Source: Nepenthes gracilis
Taxonomy: Eukaryota; Streptophyta; Magnoliopsida; Caryophyllales; Nepenthaceae
Direction of reading: 5' to 3'
DNA: 64,000 nucleotides
Assembly: GCA_033239525.1 (NCBI GenBank)
Contig: BSYO01000033.1
Coordinates: 11,027,501 to 11,091,500 of the forward strand
Below the pieces are notes generated by a model. It did not search any database. It was not told where the DNA came from and saw only the letters and a program-made list of their open reading frames with translations. A program made the position numbers and the translations under genes. This document shows, in pieces, positions 11,793 to 24,279 of this stretch; positions within the stretch are counted from its first letter, which is position 1, and every line of letters begins with the position of its first letter.

Positions 11793-12443
11793 TGATGAGT
11801 ACTATTACCGACGGCCCAAGAGGGGGATTTCGCAATTGGATCATCGGCCCATAAAGTGTGGAAGCCCAATCGGCCCATGAGGCTAAATCAATATACACAT
11901 CGAAAGACTTTATCTGAACAGTTAGCTCTGTAGGCGAGGATGGAACCAATGGCCGAGGCAGTTTTCCCTTTCTTATCTTGAAGTAACGGCCTTGGGTATC
12001 AGTTAAAACCGCCAATTGAATAAAATCCTATTTATTTAGCAGTTTTTTGGATGGTTAACCGAAAAGTCAACCGCCCTCTAACTTCTATAAAACCCCTCCT
12101 TTCCAACAGGAAAATAGGTCGGGACTAAAAAAACAAATTAAAGGCAAACTAAGATGCCCGGAGGGCATGTTCTCTCTCTCTTACACTAAGACACTTTTAT
12201 AAAAGCGCAAGCTCCCAAACAATAAATATTTTTATGGATACTTGAACTTGCATCCTCTTCTTTTCCTCTCTTCAAAGAATGATACTAATTTAAGCATTAG
12301 AGGATATATCGGAAAGGGAGTCTTACCAAATTCTTTAACCATTTTTTGTGTTGCACAGATTAAAGACGTACGGAGACTAAACCCCCTTCAAGGCCGACAG
12401 ACACAACTTGGCTCCCAAATCCGTACTATAATTTGAAGCATCA
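11793..12443 (+). repeat. Element A 5' LTR
   Basis: 651 bp, alignable over its whole length with the 3' copy (661 bp). Contains a TATA box in CTTCTATAAAACCCC and a CT-rich tract downstream. It shares its last ~180 bp in kind with the solo LTR at 59788-61026, so the two belong to related families. Confidence 0.92.
12086..12092 (+). promoter_or_regulatory. TATA box in element A 5' LTR
   Basis: TATAAAA, conserved in the 3' LTR at 31447-31453. It is followed by a short CT-rich stretch, as expected for the LTR promoter. Confidence 0.6.
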
Positions 12444-12452
12444 GACTCCTCA

Positions 12453-12467
12453 TTGGTACCATTTGCG
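12453..12467 (+). other. Degenerate primer-binding site of element A
   Basis: TTGGTACCATTTGCG lies 9 bp after the 5' LTR. It matches, with changes, the TTGGCGCCGTCTGTGGG site found directly after the LTRs of elements B and C. Confidence 0.6.
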
Positions 12468-12512
12468 AAAAATGACTAAAAGTCCAATAACCATACTCCT
12501 GTGAAAGACAAC

Positions 12513-14010
12513 ATCGTGAACACACGAGTACAAGTCAGTGCCCTAGTCAGAGAAGCCACCTCATGTGGCAATTGCCCTCCTAGGGGCAGTCGGGTAGACA
12601 ATCATACCAACCCCTGATACACGAACTTGCAATGAGAATGGATGATATCTTTAAAGTTGTTCAGACTATATGCACTCGGTTTGATGAATGGCCAAAGGGG
12701 GCTCCATCTTCCGCCTCCCAGACAGCAACCTCCAAGCGAAGGAGGAGGGGAAGGAAATGCCCGACAGAAAAAGGCAAACGGCCTGAAGACCTCGGGACTC
12801 AAGCTGCCTCAAGTAACAAAGTCTCAAAGTATTTGGAAAGTCGTTTGAGTTACAAGACCTAGGAGGATAGCCCTGAAAAGTGAAATCCTCATTATTCCTG
12901 TAACAACAGAGAGTCCTCGCACCAAGTAGGAGCCTCAGATAGCACGCTCCCTCCGAAAGTTGTAAGCTGCCCGGCCTCTCAGGCCCAACAAAACCCTTCA
13001 GAATTGAGGATCTTTCTTAATGATAAGAGGATGGATGCTCCTCAAATGGAAGAGAAAGTTAAAAAAAAATATGGCAACACATATTTGGAGGAGATGCCGG
13101 AAGACGAGCCGCCAACTTACGGATATCTCCATTCACAATGGAGATCCGAACCCATCTGCTCCCTCATAAGTTTAAGATGTCGGCCTTGGATTTGTATGAT
13201 GAAAGTACTGATCTGATGAACCATCTAGGCCATTTCTATACTCTTCTAAACTTTCAAGGCTTAGATGAGGCAATAATGTATATGTGTTTCCCCTTTACTC
13301 TTAAAGGGGACACCAAAGTATGGTTCTATCGGATTCGTGATCGAGATGTTTCTGATTTGATGATTTTCTATCCCAATTTACCTCCAGTAGAAAGGGGAGA
13401 AGCAACCATGACATTTGGCCTGGGTAAAGTAAGGGCCAAATGAGAGTTTGAAGAAATTCTTGATTAGGTTCACGATCGAAACTAGGAAGATACCCAAGCT
13501 TACCAATGAGGTGAAGTTGAGCACCTTCACTTGGACATTGGAGCCTTGGGACTTCTTCAAGTATCTGGACCCATAAGGACCCGTAGACCTTCAGAGAGGC
13601 TCAGGTCATTTACTCAGCCTATATAGCGGTCGAAGAGGCTAATGAAGCCAAACAGCCAAAACGAGGGGACTAATTTTGCCAATGGATGATGGAAGAAAAG
13701 AGAAAGAATGGGGACCACATGGGCCCTCGAGGACCAAAAAAGCAGTAGAAGTCCGAGCTGACGTCGCGAAGGGAGTTCAGGCCTCTGGATTTGATTTCTT
13801 TAAATGACTCTTGTACCAACATCCTAACACAGATTTAGGATAAAAAGTTCTTTAAATAGTCGAAAGCATTGAAAATCCAGATGGAGATGACTAGTTAAAA
13901 TATTATCACTACATAGGTATAGGGGCCAGAGCATTGAAGACTGCTGGATGCTGTATAAGGAAATTGAAGAGCTGATTTGGAAGGGACACCTCACTCATTT
14001 TCTGCAAAGA
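12513..14010 (+). pseudogene. Element A gag remnant
   Basis: Decayed capsid/nucleocapsid gene. The start region reads ATCGTGAACACACGA where element B has ATGGTGAACACGAGA, so the start codon is lost. The capsid core is seen at 13170-13440 (FKMSALDLYDESTD, then FTLKGDTKVWF), equivalent to the retrotransposon gag domain, and continues out of frame to about 13580. The nucleic-acid-binding motif survives near 13900-14000 as SIEDCWMLYKEIEELI with its first half in another frame. Tat-type gags carry this CxxH-x4-H-x4-C variant in place of the usual zinc knuckle. Confidence 0.8.
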
Positions 14011-14199
14011 CTTGGACAAATGTTTGGAGGAGTAGATGGGGATGAGGCCAAGCCGCCAAGGAACCGAGTGGTTGTTGGGGTCATGAACATGATTACCATG
14101 CGTCCAGTGCGAGATGACATTTTAGAGAGCTCAAGAATAGCCATCGGCAATAAGAAGATAAGGGTAGGATTTAGAAATGATGTCATTGGTCTTATTGAC

Positions 14200-14510
14200 A
14201 AAGATATGACACATGTAACGTTTTCACATTCTGATTCTGTGGCTGTAGCCACATTCATCTCTGATGGTAGCATGGATTACCAATTAAAACAAATATTTGT
14301 TGATAATTAGAATGAAAAAGAAGTGAATTAAAAACTACCAATGGACCCTTGTACGGGTTAGATAACAAATCGATACCTGTTCAGAGGGTCGTCCAGTTTA
14401 AAGTTACGCTATGTACCTATCCCAGGATGACCAACAAGATGCTGTCTTTCTTTGTAGTAGATCTTCCCTCGGTCTACAATGCTATCCTCGAACGCTTCTA
14501 TCTAATAGCT
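14200..14510 (+). pseudogene. Element A aspartic protease remnant
   Basis: Reads MDYQLKQIFVDN followed at once by a stop where the Tat protease has DNGSS, so the active-site loop is broken. Downstream pieces in other frames (YGLDNKSIPVQ, VVDLPSVYNAIL) match the protease of element B at the same spacing. Confidence 0.75.
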
Positions 14511-14739
14511 TTGTAGTAGATCTTCGATTCTGTTTTTGAAGATAAAGTTTCCGACCCCATGTGGCATAGGAGAAGTCCTTGGTGACCAGATGACCGAGCG
14601 GACATACTACTTGTCTCAGATCACTCAGACACCCCCGATCTACCAATTGAGAATCTCGACTTTCATAACAAGACCACATTGTTGCAAGCTCAGTCTAGAG
14701 AATCTACGGATCGAATCCCTTTGAACCCTAATGATTCAA

Positions 14740-15113
14740 AAAAGTGCATCCAAGTTGGAAATTCTCTATCCGAACCCCTCCGAAACCAAATTATCAATTT
14801 TCTCCAACAGAATTTCAATATCTTTGCTTGGACACTTAGCGACATGCCAGGAATACTGACTAGAGTAATGTTCCATAAGTTGAGTCTAGATTCCAATCAT
14901 AAGCCTGTTTCGATTGAAGTGAAGAAATTATTTGGTTGAAAAATTAAGTGCCATCCATGAGAAGGTGAAGAAACTACTGATATCGGATTCATCAGATAAG
15001 TACAATATCTAAACTAGTTGTCTAATGTGGTCATGGTCAAGAAGAGTAATGGGAAGTGGAGGATGTACATTGATTTTACAGACATCAACAAAATATGTCC
15101 GAATGACAGCTTT
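14740..15113 (+). pseudogene. Element A reverse transcriptase, first part
   Basis: Fingers region of a Ty3/gypsy reverse transcriptase: FAWTLSDMPGI, SNVVMVKKSNGKWRM and YIDFTDINKICPNDSF. Several stops and frame changes. The coding sequence stops after AATGACAGCTTT, where the solo LTR is inserted, and resumes at 18689 with TCATTACCGAGGATT; without the insertion this restores ...DSF-SLPRI. Confidence 0.85.
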
Positions 15114-15835
15114 TGTAAGATCCGATATCTCCCAATCAAGTAAATCATAATTAATTAAATAAAAGTAAAAAAATTGAGGTCAAAGGAAGTAGAGAAATTT
15201 AGATAGAAGAACCCGACATCTGAAAACTATTGAAATTAAAATACTTAGACTTGGAGATTTCAACCGGACTAAGTATTTTAGTAAGAATCAAGAGTCATTA
15301 TGCTGATTAAATTATTGACCCGGAAGCCAAAGATTTACCCCAAGACATAACAATAGCCTGAAAATTTATTCGATTAATCCAATCAGTAACCAATTCAATT
15401 ACGGTTAATAAAATGACAACTCGACTACCAAAATCCAACCGGTTATCAACCGAATTAATTTTTGTATAACAAGAAACTAGCTCAGATGCTAAATTCTTAA
15501 TTGATAAGCAACTAAATTAAATTCAATTGACCAAATACTAACCAGACAATTGTTTATATTAGCTGGGCTCTAGGTAATAATATATATACACACTAAATTA
15601 GCCATAATTCAATAAGAAATGCCCACAAATGCAGCAAGAATTCAGCAAACTAGACGGGTCCAAGGAAGCAGCCACAACACAAAAGAAAATCAAAATTTAT
15701 CCAACACACAAACAAGCCTTATACTTACCTGAATTTCTGAAAAATTCAGCAAGCACACACGGCATAAGCGTCTCCACACACATGACAGCAACTTTACAAC
15801 ACTTAAGCAAAAATTTAGAGGAAGCAAAGCAGCTC

Positions 15836-15943
15836 ATGGCTGCTGAAACAGTAGCTCCCCACGGCTGCTGAAGCAGCAGCTTTCCTCACAGTAGTAGCTC
15901 CCCACGGCTGCTGAAGCAGCTAATCTCCATGGCTGCTGATGCA
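15836..15943. repeat. GGCTGCTGAAGCAGC short tandem repeats
   Basis: Three to four imperfect copies of CCACGGCTGCTGAAGCAGC, each a small hairpin (GCTGCT...AGCAGC), inside the solo LTR. Confidence 0.7.
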
Positions 15944-16449
15944 AAGCTGCAAAATGACAGCTACAGCCAGCAGCAGCTCACACGACAACAGCTCCACACA
16001 GCCTCACACCTCGGCAACATCAACAACCAATCAAAACCTACAGCTAGGCAAAACTTTAAGGAAACACAACAGCAATTAGCAGATGGATCAGCATGACACA
16101 CGAGTGATTTATAAGAAGGTTTCAGGTGATGATTGATGAATCAGCTCTGCCTTTATTTTTGTATAAGGGAGATGTGAGGAAGATAGGAAGAAAAGAAGAG
16201 GGAAACTGTGAGAGAAGGAGAGAAAAACAGAAGGAAAAAGGAGAAAATAGAAAAGGAACTAAGAGCAGAATCGAAGGCAGCAAGAGAATTTAGCTGAATA
16301 TTTGACAAGTGTACTCAAAATCCTTCTTCATTTGGTGTTGCTTATTATTAATTTTATTAAGTATTATTGTTCTAATACTTAAATTGCCTAATATCTTTGA
16401 TCATATCATCAATTTAGCGTAAAGTATACTCGGTTGATATCCTTAGCCA

Positions 16450-17440
16450 AAATCAATAGTTGCACCATCTTCTGCGAATCGGCTAAACCAGTGACGAAAT
16501 GGTCTCCAAACCGGCTCAAATTTGATGACCAACAAGCTTAACCTCTTATTAACGTTGTGACAAATTGGTTCATGAAAATGGGTTCAACTGATCATTGAAC
16601 CGGGTCTCACTTCATCAACTGGACCAACCTCAGTAGTCATGCTGATATCCGAAATTGCAGCCTATGAACCGGGCCTCAAATTGGTTGAATCAGCAGCCAT
16701 AGTGACTTAAGTACTTTGTGGTGAGGTTAAAGTGTCACCATATAAAAATTAGCCTCAACCAGTCATGAATCGATCACCAAAAAAAAAACAGAGACCAGTT
16801 GTATTTGAACATTACTGATTCAGAATCTTTAATTACAATTCTGACTCAAACCGACTAAAATATCAGCTTGAACCGGCCATAAATCAGACAAATTCCTAAA
16901 AATGAGTCTCTTAGGTATAAGAGAACGGTGGCCAAACATATCTTGAATTCATCATTGAATCAAGCCCTTAAATGGTGCCAAAATTGGCTAATAGCATCCC
17001 AGTGAATGCTAAAATTTAGGCTACTAAATTGGCTCAGTTTGGCTCCTGAACTAGTTGAACCACACACAAATTAACCAAGATATTATGATGTAATGTTAAG
17101 GTATCAATGGTAAAAATATGCCTTGAACGGGCCACCGAACCGGACCCTAAAACTTGCAAATAAACCGGCCAACATTTTCTTCTAATGGAAAATTGTCTTG
17201 AACCATTGAATCGGCTCATCTAAACCAGTTCACAAATGATAAAAAATAATAATAATAATCAGTATGGACCAACCCTTAAACCGGCTATTAAATAGGCTAC
17301 AAACTAATAGCCGAGTCCTTAAATAATTATGCTAAAATTAGACTGAAGGAATCAATCCGAGCCGGCCCCAAACTCACGACTGGATCGGCAACTGAATCAG
17401 TAGAATATACCACATATTAAATCTACATTTTAACATATGT
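16450..17440. repeat. Diverged AACCGG-containing repeat tract
   Basis: The stretch is filled with loosely spaced variants of GAACCGGCC / AACCGGCTC / GGTTCA followed by AAATTGG-like words. The period is irregular, so I read it as an old, scrambled tandem array within the solo LTR. Confidence 0.45.
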
Positions 17441-18688
17441 AAAAGTTTAAAGTTCAGCCACTAGAATGGATAATGTATTGATTTTTATTACGATTTATAG
17501 TTTATTACCAAATGTTGCATTTTATATTTGTATATTTCGTATATGTTTTGATATTATAGAAAGTTTGCATGGAAGCTTTGCATGTTCCAGAAATGACAAG
17601 TATTGTATGGAAGTTTTGTATGTTCTAAGAATGATACGTATTTTCTCATGGAGTGGAGAAAATTAAGGAAAGAAGCATGAAGAACAAGGTAAAAGCTTCC
17701 ACAAGAAGTGATCAATTTTTGAAGAAGTAAAAAACTGGACTAAGGAATTATTTCAGTAGGTAATATTCTTTGACATGCTATAAATATTACAGTAGAAACT
17801 TAATTGATTACCCTGGCTGTGGATTTCAGCAGGTAATATTTCTTAGTATGCTTTAGGATATTATAGTAAAAAATTAAAGAATTGCTAAAAGAAGTGAGAT
17901 AGCTTCATACTCTGTCTACCGAGATTATAAGTAGTATCATCCACCTAGAGGTGTAAAAGGAGGTTAGACCTTAGATTGTATGGACTATCACAATTCACCC
18001 GCCTCGGGGTATTATACAAGGTTAGGTCTTAAATTGTGTTGATTAATACAATCCTTTCTTCGATTTATCTATTCTGTTAGCTAGTAAGGTCTACTAACCC
18101 TAATCCTTAAAGACAGATAATGTAAAGACAAATAAAAATAAAGAATCACAAAAGAAAAGGTTCAAGAAGACAGAAATTCATGCATGTTCCTATTCCTCAT
18201 ATATATATTTATTTTAAATATAAATATGCATGTCTTTACTTTTATGTACCTTATTGAATATTTGGCTCACTTTCTTATTATTTTCCTAACCCCTCAAATG
18301 GCAAGTATTAGTTGTAATCTGGTGATTAGGATTGAAGTCAGAAGGTAATTAGGCTCAAGTGATGACCAATTCTAATAGATAATCTGTGATCTGAAAGTTA
18401 TATACTTTATCTTGAGATGAAATAAATATGATGTTGGTATCGATCATTTAGTTATACTTTTGTAAATTATTATAGTCATTATTTATGTTTCCATAGATTT
18501 TGTGGTAATGATTTTGGTACCTAGTGAAATCTCTAAAGAATATGACGTTGTATTCTGTTCATATAGGGTTGGAGCCGCTTAATATAGTATTTTATGGATC
18601 CTGTGTATAATGGTTATATATATCATAGATTTGTATGTAATATAGCATCTCATTAGGTGTAAATAAGGATATGGGACGTCATAACTTT

Positions 18689-19200
18689 TCATTACCGAGG
18701 ATTGATTTGCTCGTAGACTTAACATCCGGGCACGAACTCAAATTATAACCAGATTTGGATGAACTTAGACGACGAGGAGCATACGCCGTTCATAACCAAA
18801 TAAGAGATGTATTGTTATAAAGTTATATCCTTTGGTCTAAAAAATATCGAAGCCTCCTATTAGCGACTTGTTAACATAATATTTGAGGCCCAAATCGAAC
18901 GAAATATAAAAGTATATGTAAACAACATGCTCATCAAGAGTAGGGTGACCGACGACCATATTTGCAATCTGGACAAGGCATTTAATGTCCTTCGGGCACA
19001 CTAAATGAAGTTCAATCCAATGAAGTATATGTTTAGAGTACCTTAAAAAAATTTTTGGGTTTCATCGTTTCACATCAAGGGATTGAAGCAAACCCTGAGA
19101 AGATCAAGACAATCCTTGATATAAACCCACCTCGGACTGTTAAAGAAATCTAAAAACTGACTAAGAGGTTGGCATATTTTCCTGCTTCTTAGCTAAGTCG
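18689..19200 (+). pseudogene. Element A reverse transcriptase, second part
   Basis: Palm region of the RT with many stops. The catalytic motif reads VYVNNMLIKS where the family has YVDDMLVKS, so both active-site aspartates are asparagine. Both changes are GAC to AAC, as expected from cytosine deamination on the other strand. Further matches are VISFGLKN and the downstream GIEANPEKI-like segment in another frame. Confidence 0.85.
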
Positions 19201-19204
19201 GTTG

Positions 19205-19640
19205 AGAAGTACTTGAAAGCTTTGAGGGGAACAAAGGCCGCCGATTTTCAATGGACGACCGATTGCGAAGCTACCTTCTGAGAGCTCAAATAGTATCTCT
19301 CGAACCCACCACTTTTGACTTCCCCTCAAGAGGTCGATCAGATATATTTGTATCTTGTTGTATCCGACACTATCTTGAACTCGGTCCTGATTCAATAACA
19401 GTCCAACAGACAACGGCTTATGTACTATGTCAGTAATATCTTGGCCGACTCGAAGACCCGATATTCTCATCCAGAGAGGATGGCTTTAGCGCTTGTATAT
19501 TCTGTCCTGAAACTCCAACCGTATTTTCAGGCGCACAAAATTATTATACTAATTGACCAACTATTAAAAAGAATATTGCAAAGGCTAATATATCAGGACG
19601 ACTGGTTAAGTGAGCCATTGAGTTAAGCAAGTTCAATGTG
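19205..19640 (+). pseudogene. Element A RNase H remnant
   Basis: Classical retroelement RNase H. Visible pieces are KALRGTKAADFQWT, YYVSNILADSKTRYSHPE and LQPYFQAHKIIILID. Stops and frame changes interrupt it. Confidence 0.75.
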
Positions 19641-19689
19641 AAGTTTTAATCGAGGCTAATCTTAAAAGGTCAGAACCTGGCTGACTTTA

Positions 19690-19990
19690 TTGTTGAAGCA
19701 ACGACCCTAACTTTGGAAACCCTTGACCTTATTGAAGCCGACAGTCATCAAAACACCCCAGTGTGGACTTTGCATATAAATGATTCTTCAATGCAAATAG
19801 GCTATGGTGCTAGCGTGGTCTTGAGAACACCTGATGAGTTAGAGATAAAATATTCAATAACTTTCGGATTCCCAACGATGAATAACGTCACAGAGTACGA
19901 TGCACTACTTGCGAGACTTAGATTGGCAAAAGAGTACTCGGTGAAAAATTTTATCGTTTACGTGACTTAGAGCTGGCTATTAATCAGGTC
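19690..19990 (+). pseudogene. Element A second (archaeal-type) RNase H
   Basis: An 85-residue open stretch contains GYGASVVLRTPDELEIKY and NNVTEYDALLARLRLAKE, the hallmark of the extra RNase H that Tat-lineage elements carry between RNase H and integrase. Catalytic positions around the lost N-terminal DGS are changed (INDSS). Confidence 0.8.
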
Positions 19991-21134
19991 CGAGAAAATT
20001 TTTTGGCTTGCAACCCGCAACTTTCCTAATATTTCTCCAAGGTACGAGGTTTGATTTCGACATTTGATAATGTGAAAATGATCCACATTCAAAGAGAAGA
20101 GAACGAAAAAGCCAACAAATTTGCAAGAGTTGCAGCGATCGAGGACCCTGAGCAATACGCACGAGAAATGCGTGAAGTCATCGAAGTTTTTAGTATAAAT
20201 GACCTGGAGTAGAAAATTATGCAGATATCCAATGCCGACAACTAGATAACTCCTTACGTGAAATATTTGCTCAATGACAATTTACTAGAGAACTCAGATG
20301 AGGCCAAGCGCATGAAAAAGACCACAGACTGGTATACCATTATGGATGAAAAGTTGTACCGGCATGGGTAATCCATCCTATACCTACGGTATCTCATGCC
20401 AGAAAATGCTAACTATGCGTTCAGAGAAGTACACCTCGGCATCTGTGAATCCCATATTAGAGACACGAACATTGCTTTCAAACTCATAAGGTAAGGATAG
20501 TACTAGCCCGCCATGAAGTATGACGCCATGGATTTCGTACGAAAATGTGAGAACTGCCAGGTGCATAGGAACCATACCCATCAGCTGCATACAGAGCTCT
20601 AAGCTCTGTAGTTGCCCTAATCGTTCGCACAGTAGGAGCTCAATATCCTCGGACCTATTCCAGTTGCGTCCGAACAGAGAAAGTTCGTAATCATTGTGAT
20701 CGATTATTTTATAAAATGGGTCGAGACTGTTCCACTGGCTTATTTCACTTAGTAGAATGCAACCGAGTTCGTCTGGCAGAGCATCATATGTAGGTTTGGT
20801 ATTCCTGAAGTCATAGTACCAACAACGGGACCCAATTCACTAGCAAGCATTTCACCAAGTATTGTGCTAACTTGAGGATAATGTTGGCTCACTCATCTGT
20901 TGTCTACCCGCAAACTAACAAACAAGTGAAAGTTACCAACTGCACGATACTGCACGGTTTCAAAACAAAGCTTGAAAATGCTGGGGGTTTGTGGGTGGAC
21001 GAGTTGCCATCTGTCCTATGGTCATATAGTATGACACTCAGAGAGCCAACGCGAGAGATACCCTTTAGCCTGTGCTATAGGACCAAGGTCATCCTACTAA
21101 TAAAGGTCGAACTGCCCAATCTCCGGGTTGAGTA

Positions 21135-21563
21135 TGTTAGAAATATGTCTCACATGATGAGACATATGAATTATTGATTTATTGAATTAATTAAATAATC
21201 CTATTAGTTTATATATATTTAATTATTTAGAATTTCCTAAAAAAGGCGCCTGTTCGAGACATATCTTTGATGGAAAGGATAAAAGGCGTTTTAGTAATTT
21301 AGGAATAGTCCTCTCTCACTCTATAAAAGGAAATCCTGCCATCATTTGGTAGCATTCACATAACTTGTTTTCACAAGTAAAGAAGGAGAAGAGAGAAATC
21401 ATCTCCTGATTCTTGAGACAAAACAATTACAGTTGGGTATAAAAGATTAATGATCATGGATCCAGGTATGTTTATTCACTCTTTATATATGATTGATTGT
21501 TGAAGAAATATGGTAATAAAGATCCTGTCAATCAAAGTATTATCTCACTAAAGATTTCTTACA
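21135..21563 (+). repeat. Copia 5' LTR
   Basis: Starts TGTTAGAAATATG, ends TTCTTACA. Contains TATAAAAG at 21322-21329. Differs from the 3' copy by several single-base indels. Confidence 0.92.
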
Positions 21564-23169
21564 TGTGGTATCAGAGAAATTGGTTCGAATTATTGTATTT
21601 CTTCAATTGAATTGATTTATGCATCAATTTCTTCTCGGCCTTGCATGGCCATCCATTCTGTTTTCCGTACAAGTTTCAAGGGAAAACGTAGTTTGTAATA
21701 TTTCTGTGTCAATTCCGCTTTCGTCTTCTATTCTGCTTGCCGTCATCTCTTTATTTTTGCGATTAAGAACAATAAGGGCATTAGCGTCGGTTTTCTGCCG
21801 CTGTCTCCCAAATTCTTTCTGTCGATTCATCTTTTCATTTGCTATAATTAAAAAAATGAAAGATGATAGACAGTGGCACAAAACACGGCATCTGCCCTGT
21901 TTATTTTCTGTTCTTCGAAGATGAACAGGGCAACGAAACAATTGCAAATTGTCGTCGTTAATTGCAATTTGCCGGTTAAAGCCGGTTAGTAGCAACGTTT
22001 ATCGGTGGTAGTCGATCGGCACCGTTGCAGGAGGTTTTAGTTTTCTGCTATTTTAAAAGTCGAACCCATCGCCGATTGTTGCCGGCCGACATGAACAGTT
22101 GCTGGATTTTGGCGACATTAACAGAACAACGGTTGCATTCGATCCATCAGGCATTGATTGAAACTGATTATGTCGACGGTTGGCAACGGCAGTGGAAACG
22201 ATGCCGATTGTTTACCGTTTTCTGGCGCCGATTATAACCGGAGGAAGGAGATGAACAGGACGGATGAAAATCGAAGAAGATGAACAGTTAAAATGAAAAT
22301 GAAATAATTATATATTTGTTTTGTTTTAACGTAAAATAAAATTAATATAATATATTTATATAATATAATATATATATTTGTTTAATGTATATTATATTAT
22401 ATATAAAAGTAATTGTTTATTTATTAATATAATTTATTATATAATTGTTTATTTAATATCTATGATTTAATTATCCGTATATGTGATGTAAAATTTTAAT
22501 TTGTAAATATTATTATGATTAAATGTTTAGATTTGTCTGAGATATTATTGTCTGAAGTAATTGTGATTGAATATCATGTATTGATGTAGTGCAGTAGGCC
22601 GCAAAAGTGGCCACTAAATGGTTTTATAGATATTAAATCATAGAATAGAAAATTGATATAGTTATCCCATATATTAATTTAATTCTTTTGTATATTTAAA
22701 GTGTTCTACCGATTTCTCGATCGGTAAATATTATGGTAGGCGAAAGGTGCACGAACTTCTACGTGATTGATTAATTGAATAGGATGATTAATAAGTATTC
22801 ATTATTTCAAATAGGATCCCTGATCCAAAAAGTAAGAATTTATTTGAATTTTAGACATTATTAATTATTTACGTAAGTATTTGGGAATCACTATAATAGT
22901 TAATTAGTATGTTATAATTACACCCCAAAGGTGGATTATAATGATCTTTGTTTATGTTTTATGTTCCTCGATTTTAATTCAAAGTATTAATATTAAGCGA
23001 TGTTAATTTATTGCGATTATGCATTGGATTTCGCGTTATTCTCACGCTCGTTTGATATTCAATGGAACTAATTTTTCCGATTAGCTTGAGCAAGTCGATT
23101 TCATCTTGGTATCGGATGCTTGATGCATTACAATCGAGATAAGCCTCTTCTTATATTACGATTCAAGCG
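21564..23169 (+). other. Copia leader region
   Basis: Between primer site and gag. Short open frames on both strands near 21.6-22.2 kb do not match a known domain. The rest is AT-rich. Treated as untranslated leader plus decayed gag start. Confidence 0.5.
21566..21576 (+). other. Copia primer-binding site
   Basis: TGGTATCAGAG, complementary to the 3' end of initiator tRNA-Met and standard for plant copia elements. Confidence 0.85.
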
Positions 23170-23249
23170 ATGATGAGGAAAAATCTTATTTTAGAGCATG
23201 GGAAAAATCGAAACAGAATAAGCGTGATGTTTATGAGAATGACTATGGC

Positions 23250-24260
23250 GAATAATATTAAGTCTACACTTCTGGCCCCGAAAACTAAGGACTTATCAAA
23301 ACTATTGAAAATCGTTTCCGATCTGCGGATAAGTCTCTTCTTTGAACACTTGATGGCAAAACTTACTACTATGAAGTTTGATGGTACTCGGAATGCATGA
23401 ACACATTCTTGAGATGACCATTTTGGGCCAAACTCAAAGCCCTTGGTATGGATGTGAATGAATCGTTTCTTGTTGTTTATAATGAATTCACTTCCTCCTC
23501 GGTATGGATCTTTCCAAATTCATTACAATATTATCAAAGATAAATGGAGTGTTAATGAATCGGGAAGTATTTAGTTCAAGAGGAGGCGAGGCCGTCAACA
23601 ATAAGGAATTCATTCAATTAATTTAACGGGTTATGGTGGTAAAGGAAAGAAGAGAAAAAAAGAGAGAGAGTATTAAGGTCGATCATCAAAAGAAAAGGAG
23701 CCCCATTCAGCACAAGGACTCGAAAAGAAGGAAAGCAATGTAAAGTGTCACTTTTTAAGAAATTGGGACACTTTAAGAAGGATTGCTATAAAAGAAAGGC
23801 TTGGTTCGAAAAGAAAGGTAAGTCTTTGGCTTATGTATGTTTTTGAATCAAATCTTATTGAAATACCTTCTAATACACAGTGGTTTGATTCGAGCTCTAA
23901 CGTTCATGTTTCTAAATCGATGCGGGATTCCTTACAACCCGGATGCTAAACCAAAATGAAAATTTCATTGTCTGGGAAATGGTGTCAAAGTTCCCCATTT
24001 TTGTTGGAACTTTTCGTTTATTTCTTGATCTTTGGGATGTATTTAGATTTGCTAGAAACACTTTATGTACCTTATTTCTAGAAATCTTATTTCTATTTCC
24101 AAACTTGATGTCCAAGGCTACTCTTTAAAGTTTGAAAATAAAAGAGTAAGCATATACAAAAATAAAACCTTCTTTGGTTAAGAATTCTTTAAGATGGTCT
24201 CTCTACAAATAAACCTTGACCAAAATTTTGCTTTGAAACTCTCATGACCACTGCATCATA
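23250..24260 (+). pseudogene. Copia gag and protease remnant
   Basis: Gag is seen from MAKLTTMKFDGTRN onward (LGMDVNESFLV in another frame), with a zinc-knuckle remnant KKLGHFKKDCYK near 23760-23790. The following VSKFP / NLISISKLDVQGYS pieces correspond to the protease-to-integrase spacer of this group. Frames shift repeatedly. Confidence 0.75.
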
Positions 24261-24279
24261 ATGTTTGGAGCAAACGTAA

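Larger units (their letters stand above)
15114..18683. mobile_element. Solo LTR (3.57 kb) inserted in element A RT
   Basis: Begins TGTAAGATCCGATATC, a start common to long plant gypsy LTRs, and ends GGGACGTCATA. It is flanked by GCTTT (15109-15113) and ACTTT (18684-18688), a 5-bp duplication with one mismatch. Removing it rejoins the RT frame exactly. I found no gag or pol motif inside and no second LTR copy, so a solo LTR from recombination is the simplest reading. It holds a GCTGCTGAAGCAGC tandem repeat and a ~1-kb tract of diverged units built on AACCGG. The slightly degenerate end (CATA instead of CA) keeps the boundary a little uncertain. Confidence 0.68.

Noticed and set aside
11761..12015. 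Minus-strand frame in the element A 5' LTR (and 30885-31310 in the 3' copy)
   Set aside because: Chance frames across LTR sequence; they differ between the two LTRs and match nothing known.
21619..21995. Overlapping open frames in the copia leader on both strands
   Set aside because: No gag-like motif and no support over chance; the true gag motifs begin near 23.25 kb.
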